Shown here: positions 40,685-45,018 of the stretch, piece after piece
Position numbering within the stretch: the first letter of the stretch is position 1
Layout of the letters: each line of letters begins with the position of its first letter
Assembly: GCA_023231445.1 (NCBI GenBank)
Contig: JALNVF010000005.1
Location: 1 to 45,018 of the forward strand
Origin: Treponema sp.
GTDB taxonomy: Bacteria; Spirochaetota; Spirochaetia; Treponematales; Treponemataceae
Direction: 5' to 3'
Length of the DNA stretch: 45,018 nt
Made by a program: the position numbers and the translations under genes
Notes under the pieces: generated by a model
Seen by the model: only the letters and a program-made list of their open reading frames with translations
The model's database searches: none
What the model was told of the DNA's origin: nothing

Positions 40685-41866
40685 ATGGACACGGAAGATA
40701 TTTCAAAAAATGAACAGTCATTTGTAACAGATGACTCATTTCCTGCTGAAAACGATACAGAAAAGTCTGCAAATCCACAGGCTGATAAAATCTCAGAGTT
40801 TTCAAAAGAAGGTTATCTTCTTTTGAAAAACAATAAAATTCAGGAAGCGGAGGATGCATTCCGGAAGATACTTGAACTAGAAGATAATAATAATTATGCG
40901 CTTGTCGGTTTAGGCGATTCGGAACGCAAACGCAACAATTTTAATGAAGCTATCCGCTTTTATCAGTCATGTCTTTCGTATCATCCGGGGAATAACTACG
41001 CATTATTCGGTCTTGCAGACTGTTATAAAGCGCTCAATCAGTATCATAAAGCTATTGAAATCTGGGAGCAGTATCTTGTTCACGATGATCGTAATATAAC
41101 TGTTCTTACGCGTGTCGCTGATGCATATCGAAAAATCCGGGATTTCAGAAAATCAAAGGAACTGTACCTCAAGGTACTTGATATGGAACAAAATAATGCA
41201 TATGCACTTATCGGTCTCGGACATCTGCACTATGATTTCAAAGAATACAAAGATGCACTTTATTACTGGTCAAAAATGCTCGACCTCAATAATAACGCAG
41301 TGGACATACGCGTACTTACATCAATAGGAAACTGTCACCGTAAACTCAAGACATTCGATCAGGGAATTTCATACTTTGAACGTGCACTTGAAATGGATCC
41401 AAATAATTTTTATGCCCTTTTCGGACTGGCCGACTGTTACCGCGGTATGAATCAGCAGTACCGCTCAATCGACTACTGGAACCGCATACTGAAACTTGAT
41501 CCGAATAACAAGGTAATTCTTACCCGTGCAGGTGATGCATACCGGAACACCGGTGATTATAAAACTGCCGCACAGTATTACAATAAAGCACTTGATATTG
41601 ATTTTGATATATATGCAGCGCTCGGACTTGCTCTTATCTGCAAAGGTGAAGGGAAATATGACGAAGCTGCTACCCGGCTTTCAAATCTTATCCGTAATGA
41701 CTCAAAAAATTACAGACTGTACATTGATCTGGCAGACTGTTATATCAGAATGAACAGAAAACAGGATGCTATAAGCAGCCTCGAAAGTTTCCAGAAGCAG
41801 GGTATCCGCAGCCAGCCTGTAAACGAAATGCTCGACAAACTTAAAACAAATAAACCTCTTTTTTAA
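40685..41866 (+). CDS. Cytoplasmic TPR-repeat protein
   Basis: A 393-residue protein of about ten tetratricopeptide repeats running from about residue 35 to 375, preceded by an acidic N-terminal tail. The 34-residue period is clear, for example NNYALFGLADCYKALNQYHKAIEIW and NNFYALFGLADCYRGMNQQYRSIDYW, quoted in parts, and the phrase LADCY or GDAYR repeats five or more times. There is no signal peptide or membrane helix, so it is cytoplasmic. TPR arrays bind proteins; no partner is known. The ribosome-binding site is AGGAG. rlmN follows by 13 bp. Confidence 0.9.
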   Translation: MDTEDISKNEQSFVTDDSFPAENDTEKSANPQADKISEFSKEGYLLLKNNKIQEAEDAFRKILELEDNNNYALVGLGDSERKRNNFNEAIRFYQSCLSYHPGNNYALFGLADCYKALNQYHKAIEIWEQYLVHDDRNITVLTRVADAYRKIRDFRKSKELYLKVLDMEQNNAYALIGLGHLHYDFKEYKDALYYWSKMLDLNNNAVDIRVLTSIGNCHRKLKTFDQGISYFERALEMDPNNFYALFGLADCYRGMNQQYRSIDYWNRILKLDPNNKVILTRAGDAYRNTGDYKTAAQYYNKALDIDFDIYAALGLALICKGEGKYDEAATRLSNLIRNDSKNYRLYIDLADCYIRMNRKQDAISSLESFQKQGIRSQPVNEMLDKLKTNKPLF

Positions 41867-41879
41867 GACTGTTGTAAAT

Positions 41880-42896
41880 ATGGAAAAAATCTCTCTTGCC
41901 GGTCTGCTGCCGGAAGAAATATGCAAATCTCTTTCTCTTTCTCCCTCATTCAGAGGTGTTCAGATTTTTAAATGGATCGGAAACGGAGCAGAATCCTTTG
42001 ATGCAATGACCAACCTCAGCGCACAACTCAGAGAAGAACTGAAAAACAAAGCTGTCCTGCGGTCTTCTTCCATCACTAACACGCTGAAAGATCCTGACGG
42101 AACGATAAAACTGCAGATTACACTCTATGATGGACTTGCCGTAGAAACAGTCTTACTCACGGACAGAGAAAACAGAAAGACAGCCTGCGTTTCGTGTCAG
42201 GCAGGCTGTGGCATGAAATGTGCCTTCTGCAAAACAGGAACACTGGGGCTTGCCCGGAATCTTACCGCAGGAGAGATAACTGAACAGTTTCTTTTTCTTG
42301 AAAAAGCTGCAGGACCGCTGGATAATATTGTTTTTATGGGTATGGGAGAACCGATGATGAATCTTGACAGTATCAGACGGACCGTAGCCGTCCTTACAGA
42401 TAAACGCGGACGGAATTTATCGTCCAGACGCATTACGCTGTCTACATCGGGTGTCATTAAAGGTATATATGATCTCGCGGACAATGGTCCTTTTCTGAGA
42501 CTTGCAGTATCTCTTACAACGGCAGAAGAAGAACTTCGCGCAGAACTAATGCCTGTTTCCCGAACAAATCCGCTTCCCGAACTGAAAAAGGCTATAGCAT
42601 ATTATATTGCAAAAACAGGAAAAAGAGTCACACTCGAAGCTGCCCTTCTTTCCGGAAAAAATACCGGACCTGAAAATGCACGCCATATGATTGACTTCGT
42701 AAAGGATATTGATGTTAACATCAATATTATTCCCTGGAATCCGGTCGAAGGACTACCATTTACAGAACCAGATTCTTCAGAAGCTGCAGATTTTGTATCA
42801 AGACTTCAGAACGCAGGCCTTAACGTTACACTCAGAACACGGAGAGGACGTAAAATCGGCGGTGCCTGCGGACAGCTGGGAAGTACTGCTACTTGA
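41880..42896 (+). CDS. rlmN: Dual-specificity rRNA/tRNA adenine-C2 methyltransferase RlmN
   Basis: Radical-SAM enzyme that methylates A2503 of 23S rRNA and A37 of some tRNAs. The cluster motif is C110-x3-C114-x2-C117 (CGMKCAFC). Cys103 (in ACVSCQ) and Cys330 (in GGACGQL) correspond to the two mechanistic cysteines, the second of which is methylated in the reaction. FMGMGEPMMN follows the cluster. The length of 338 residues is normal. No strong ribosome-binding site is seen; it is probably read through from the TPR gene. Confidence 0.95.
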   Translation: MEKISLAGLLPEEICKSLSLSPSFRGVQIFKWIGNGAESFDAMTNLSAQLREELKNKAVLRSSSITNTLKDPDGTIKLQITLYDGLAVETVLLTDRENRKTACVSCQAGCGMKCAFCKTGTLGLARNLTAGEITEQFLFLEKAAGPLDNIVFMGMGEPMMNLDSIRRTVAVLTDKRGRNLSSRRITLSTSGVIKGIYDLADNGPFLRLAVSLTTAEEELRAELMPVSRTNPLPELKKAIAYYIAKTGKRVTLEAALLSGKNTGPENARHMIDFVKDIDVNINIIPWNPVEGLPFTEPDSSEAADFVSRLQNAGLNVTLRTRRGRKIGGACGQLGSTAT

Positions 42897-42921
42897 ATAT
42901 ATGAAAGTTATCTTCTATAAT
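42893..42921 (+). promoter_or_regulatory. Promoter of the HMA-like / dehydrogenase pair
   Basis: TTGAAT (42893-42898) and TATAAT (42916-42921) are separated by exactly 17 bp. Start near 42928 gives a short leader with AGGGGC before the ATG at 42941. The -35 box overlaps the last codons of rlmN. Confidence 0.7.
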
Positions 42922-42940
42922 TAATTTACAGGGGCGTAAT

Positions 42941-43144
42941 ATGCAGAAGAAAATCTATGTTGCAGGTATGTTCGATGATGCTACAGCTAAAAAAGTAGAT
43001 ACGGCTGTACGTGGCGTTTCCGGTGTAACAAATGTTGCTGCTAATACAGCAAAAGCACAGGTTCTTGTTGATTTTAATGACGGAACCTCGGAAGATGCAA
43101 TCGAAAACGCGATAAAAAGCACTGGTGTTGACGTATTGAACTAA
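42941..43144 (+). CDS. Small HMA-fold protein without metal-binding cysteines
   Basis: A 67-residue protein with the beta-alpha-beta-beta-alpha-beta pattern of heavy-metal-associated (HMA) domains: KKIYVAGMFDDATAKKVDTAVRGVSGVTNVAANTAKAQVLVDF, in pieces, then EDAIENAIKSTGVDV. CopZ-like proteins have GMTCxxC at the first loop. Here that loop reads GMFDDATA, and the whole protein has no cysteine, so it cannot bind copper or zinc in the usual way. It may be a regulatory or structural relative, as in some non-metal HMA proteins. It stands directly before the dehydrogenase gene and shares its promoter. Confidence 0.75.
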   Translation: MQKKIYVAGMFDDATAKKVDTAVRGVSGVTNVAANTAKAQVLVDFNDGTSEDAIENAIKSTGVDVLN

Positions 43145-43145
43145 T

Positions 43146-44090
43146 ATGAAACTAACAGTTCTTGACGGCTATGCATTAAATCCCGGTGATCTTACATGGG
43201 ATTCTTTTAAGCAATTCGCTTCTGTTACTGTGTATGAACGGACTCCTTTAAATTCAGTAATAAACCATATCGATGATTCAGACGCAGTTCTTTTGAATAA
43301 AATCATTATCACGCCGGATATTTTGAAACAATGTCCGAATTTAAAATATATAGGTATACTTGCTACAGGGTATAATGTGGTAGATGTAAAAGCAGCCCGT
43401 AAATTCGGAGTTACCGTAACAAATGTACCGTCTTACAGCACCATGTCTGTAGCCCAGCATGTTTTTTCCTTCATAACAGCCTTTACAAATCATGTTCAGC
43501 TTCACAGTGACAGTGTTATGAAAGGAAGATGGACGTCATGCCCGGACTTCTGCTACTGGGAAGCTCCCTTAACCGAACTCGCCGGTAAGACTCTCGGAAT
43601 TTTCGGTTACGGACATATAGGCGAACGAGTTGCCCTTATCGGACAGGCTTTCGGTATGAATATTATATGTTGTCCGCATCGCCTGAAAGAAGGAATTCCC
43701 TCCCCCGTTTCTCCTGATGAACTTTTTCAAAAATCTGATTTTCTGACACTTCATGCACCTCTTACCCCTGAAACCACAGAAGTAGTTAATAGGCGGACAC
43801 TTTCTCTTATGAAAGAAAGTGCATATGTTATAAACACTGCACGAGGCGGACTTGTTAATGAAAAAGACGTACGTACAGCCCTTGATCACGGCAGAATTGC
43901 AGGATATGCATGTGACGTTCTCACTACAGAACCTATGAAAGACGACTGCCCGCTTCTCGGTGCTCCAAACTGCCTTATTACTCCCCATATAGCATGGGCG
44001 CCCAAAGAAACCCGGATCCGGCTTATGGATACAGCATTTAAAAACTTTGAATGCTATTTAAAAGGCAGCCCTCAGAATGTTGTATCATAA
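43146..44090 (+). CDS. D-2-hydroxyacid dehydrogenase (hydroxypyruvate/glycerate dehydrogenase type)
   Basis: NAD(P)-dependent reductase of the D-isomer-specific 2-hydroxyacid dehydrogenase family, 314 residues. The nucleotide-binding loop is GYGHIG (154-159). Catalytic residues are Arg233 (NTARGGLV), Glu262 (TTEP) and His281 (TPHIAW). The segment after the second strand reads CCPHR (175-179) with no acidic residue, which suggests NADP(H) rather than NAD(H); this is weak. Members of this group reduce hydroxypyruvate or glyoxylate. It follows the HMA-like gene by one base. Confidence 0.9.
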   Translation: MKLTVLDGYALNPGDLTWDSFKQFASVTVYERTPLNSVINHIDDSDAVLLNKIIITPDILKQCPNLKYIGILATGYNVVDVKAARKFGVTVTNVPSYSTMSVAQHVFSFITAFTNHVQLHSDSVMKGRWTSCPDFCYWEAPLTELAGKTLGIFGYGHIGERVALIGQAFGMNIICCPHRLKEGIPSPVSPDELFQKSDFLTLHAPLTPETTEVVNRRTLSLMKESAYVINTARGGLVNEKDVRTALDHGRIAGYACDVLTTEPMKDDCPLLGAPNCLITPHIAWAPKETRIRLMDTAFKNFECYLKGSPQNVVS

Positions 44091-44118
44091 TTAAACCTCA
44101 GCCATACATATTATTTTA

Positions 44119-44147
44119 TTGACTATTGTATAATATTTATTTATACT
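44119..44147 (+). promoter_or_regulatory. Promoter of the LeuC-like gene
   Basis: TTGACT (44119-44124) and TATACT (44142-44147) are 17 bp apart. Start near 44154 leaves a leader of about 30 bases with AAGGAG seven bases before the ATG. A TATAAT at 44129-44134 is too close to the -35 to serve with it. Confidence 0.75.
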
Positions 44148-44183
44148 AAAGTTGTTCAGTATCACTAAACAAGGAGCATTTGT

Positions 44184-45018
44184 ATGGGTAAAACAATAGC
44201 ACAGAAAATATTTGATTCGCATCTTGTAGACTCACCGTTTCCGAACACGTACGTTCTTAAACTTGACCGGATATTCTGCCATGAAATTACAACACCAGTT
44301 GCAATTAACGATCTTGTTGAACGGGGCAGGGATACAGTTTTTGATAATACAAAAATCAAAGCAGTTATTGATCACGTAACACCGGCAAAAGACAGTAAAA
44401 CTGCAGCACAGGGGAAAATTCTTCGGGAATGGGCACACCGCCAGAATATAAAAGATTTCTTTGATATCGGTTCAAACGGAGTCTGCCACGCCATTTTCCC
44501 CGAAAAAGGATTTGTCCGTCCGGGATTCACCGTCATTATGGGTGATTCACATACCTGTACGCACGGTGCTTTTGGTGCATTTGCGGCAGGAGTGGGTACA
44601 ACAGATCTTGAGGTAGGTATTCTAAAAGGAGTATGTTCCTTCAGAGAACCAAAATCAATAAAATTCATACTTAATGGGAAACTGAAAGAAGGCGTATATG
44701 CAAAAGACGTCATTCTTTCTCTTATTGCTAAAATCGGCGTAAACGGAGCAACAAACTGCGTTGTAGAATTTACAGGCCCCGTTATTGACAGATTCGGCAT
44801 GGAAGAACGCATGACGCTTTGTAATATGGCTGTCGAAGCGGGCGGAACATCAGGCATCTGTTATCCGGACATTAAGACCGTCGATTATCTGTGGAATTTC
44901 ATCAAAGACGAATACAAAACAAAGGAAAACGCGCTTGCAGATTACCGTAAGTGGGTATCCGATCCGGATGCAGCATATGAACAAGTATATACTCTGGATC
45001 TCTCTGATCTCGAACCAG
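44184..45018 (+). CDS. leuC: LeuC/homoaconitase-family dehydratase, large subunit (partial, runs off the window)
   Basis: The first 278 residues of an aconitase-superfamily protein. It has the LeuC-like start GKTIAQKIFDSHLVDS, DHVTPAKD, the motif GDSHTCTHGAFGAFAAGVGTTDLE (in parts), and later AVEAGGTSGICYPD, all of the bacterial/archaeal LeuC-HacA type. The cysteine in SHTCTH is one of the three cluster ligands. The short form (about 420 residues) acts with a separate small subunit, LeuD, which would lie beyond the window. It could also be homoaconitase or a dimethylmalate dehydratase; leucine synthesis is the commonest role. Many host-bound treponemes lack this pathway. Confidence 0.75.
   Translation, partial: MGKTIAQKIFDSHLVDSPFPNTYVLKLDRIFCHEITTPVAINDLVERGRDTVFDNTKIKAVIDHVTPAKDSKTAAQGKILREWAHRQNIKDFFDIGSNGVCHAIFPEKGFVRPGFTVIMGDSHTCTHGAFGAFAAGVGTTDLEVGILKGVCSFREPKSIKFILNGKLKEGVYAKDVILSLIAKIGVNGATNCVVEFTGPVIDRFGMEERMTLCNMAVEAGGTSGICYPDIKTVDYLWNFIKDEYKTKENALADYRKWVSDPDAAYEQVYTLDLSDLEP

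Noticed and set aside
44129..44134. TATAAT as the -10 box of the LeuC-like gene
   Set aside because: Only four bases from the TTGACT box; the TATACT at 44142 has the right 17-bp distance.
1..45018. CRISPR array, phage genes or restriction system
   Set aside because: No regularly spaced repeats, integrase, structural phage genes or restriction genes were seen.

Overview
The window most likely comes from a spirochaete of the genus Treponema or a close relative. It is AT-rich and gene-dense, and genes overlap by 1-14 bases in long operons. The best taxonomic markers are a P83/100-family periplasmic protein, several secreted HEAT, ankyrin, TPR and beta-propeller proteins of the kind treponemes carry, a PilZ protein, and an rnf cluster followed by a GH57/DUF1926-like gene. 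The genus call rests on protein resemblance only. Most genes are chromosomal housekeeping genes. The only mobile element is the start of an ISAs1-type transposase at the left edge, next to a tRNA-Leu(CAG) gene.

Layout: (1) 1-113 truncated transposase; 212-392 tRNA-Leu with its own promoter and terminator. (2) 421-8038, minus strand: one tightly packed operon for PilZ protein, HEAT-repeat protein, ComEC, RsmA, YggS, a secreted hypothetical and two RluA-family pseudouridine synthases. (3) 8099-8782, plus strand: a CPBP intramembrane protease whose stop codon abuts the end of the next operon. (4) 8783-17098, minus strand: metG, FemAB-like transferase, RNase Z, then an ABC ATPase / GldG-type / DUF4340 cassette, from a near-consensus promoter that appears to give a leaderless metG message. 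(5) 17153-25739, minus strand: DUF212 protein, unknown membrane protein, rnfC-D-G-E-A-B and a GH57-like gene. (6) 25815-29809, minus strand: lipase-like hydrolase, poly(A) polymerase, RluA-family synthase and a P-loop/Asp23-like fusion. (7) 29852-34658, plus strand: rRNA methyltransferase, beta-propeller protein, P83/100 protein. (8) 34666-37948, minus strand: rpsF-ssb-rpsR-rplI and dnaB. (9) 38135-45018, plus strand: ankyrin protein, rsmD, two TPR-type proteins, rlmN, a cysteine-free HMA-like small protein, a D-2-hydroxyacid dehydrogenase and the start of a LeuC/homoaconitase-family gene.

The strongest candidate for something undescribed is region 5. All six Rnf subunits are present in the usual clostridial gene order. 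By my by-eye comparison, however, many of the residues that carry electrons in a normal Rnf complex are missing: both membrane-cluster cysteines of RnfA, one of RnfE, the flavinylation motifs of RnfD and RnfG, the NADH/FMN glycine loop of RnfC, and the N-terminal Fe-S domain of RnfB. The four soluble [4Fe-4S] sites of RnfC and RnfB are intact. The co-transcribed GH57-like protein has likewise lost its catalytic motifs. The operon therefore looks like a rebuilt complex, made of Rnf and glycosidase folds under new use rather than decay, because every frame is open. Other points worth a look are the P-loop/Asp23 fusion, a cluster of apparently leaderless genes, two DnaA-box-like repeats in front of dnaB, and a perfect hairpin between rpsR and rplI.
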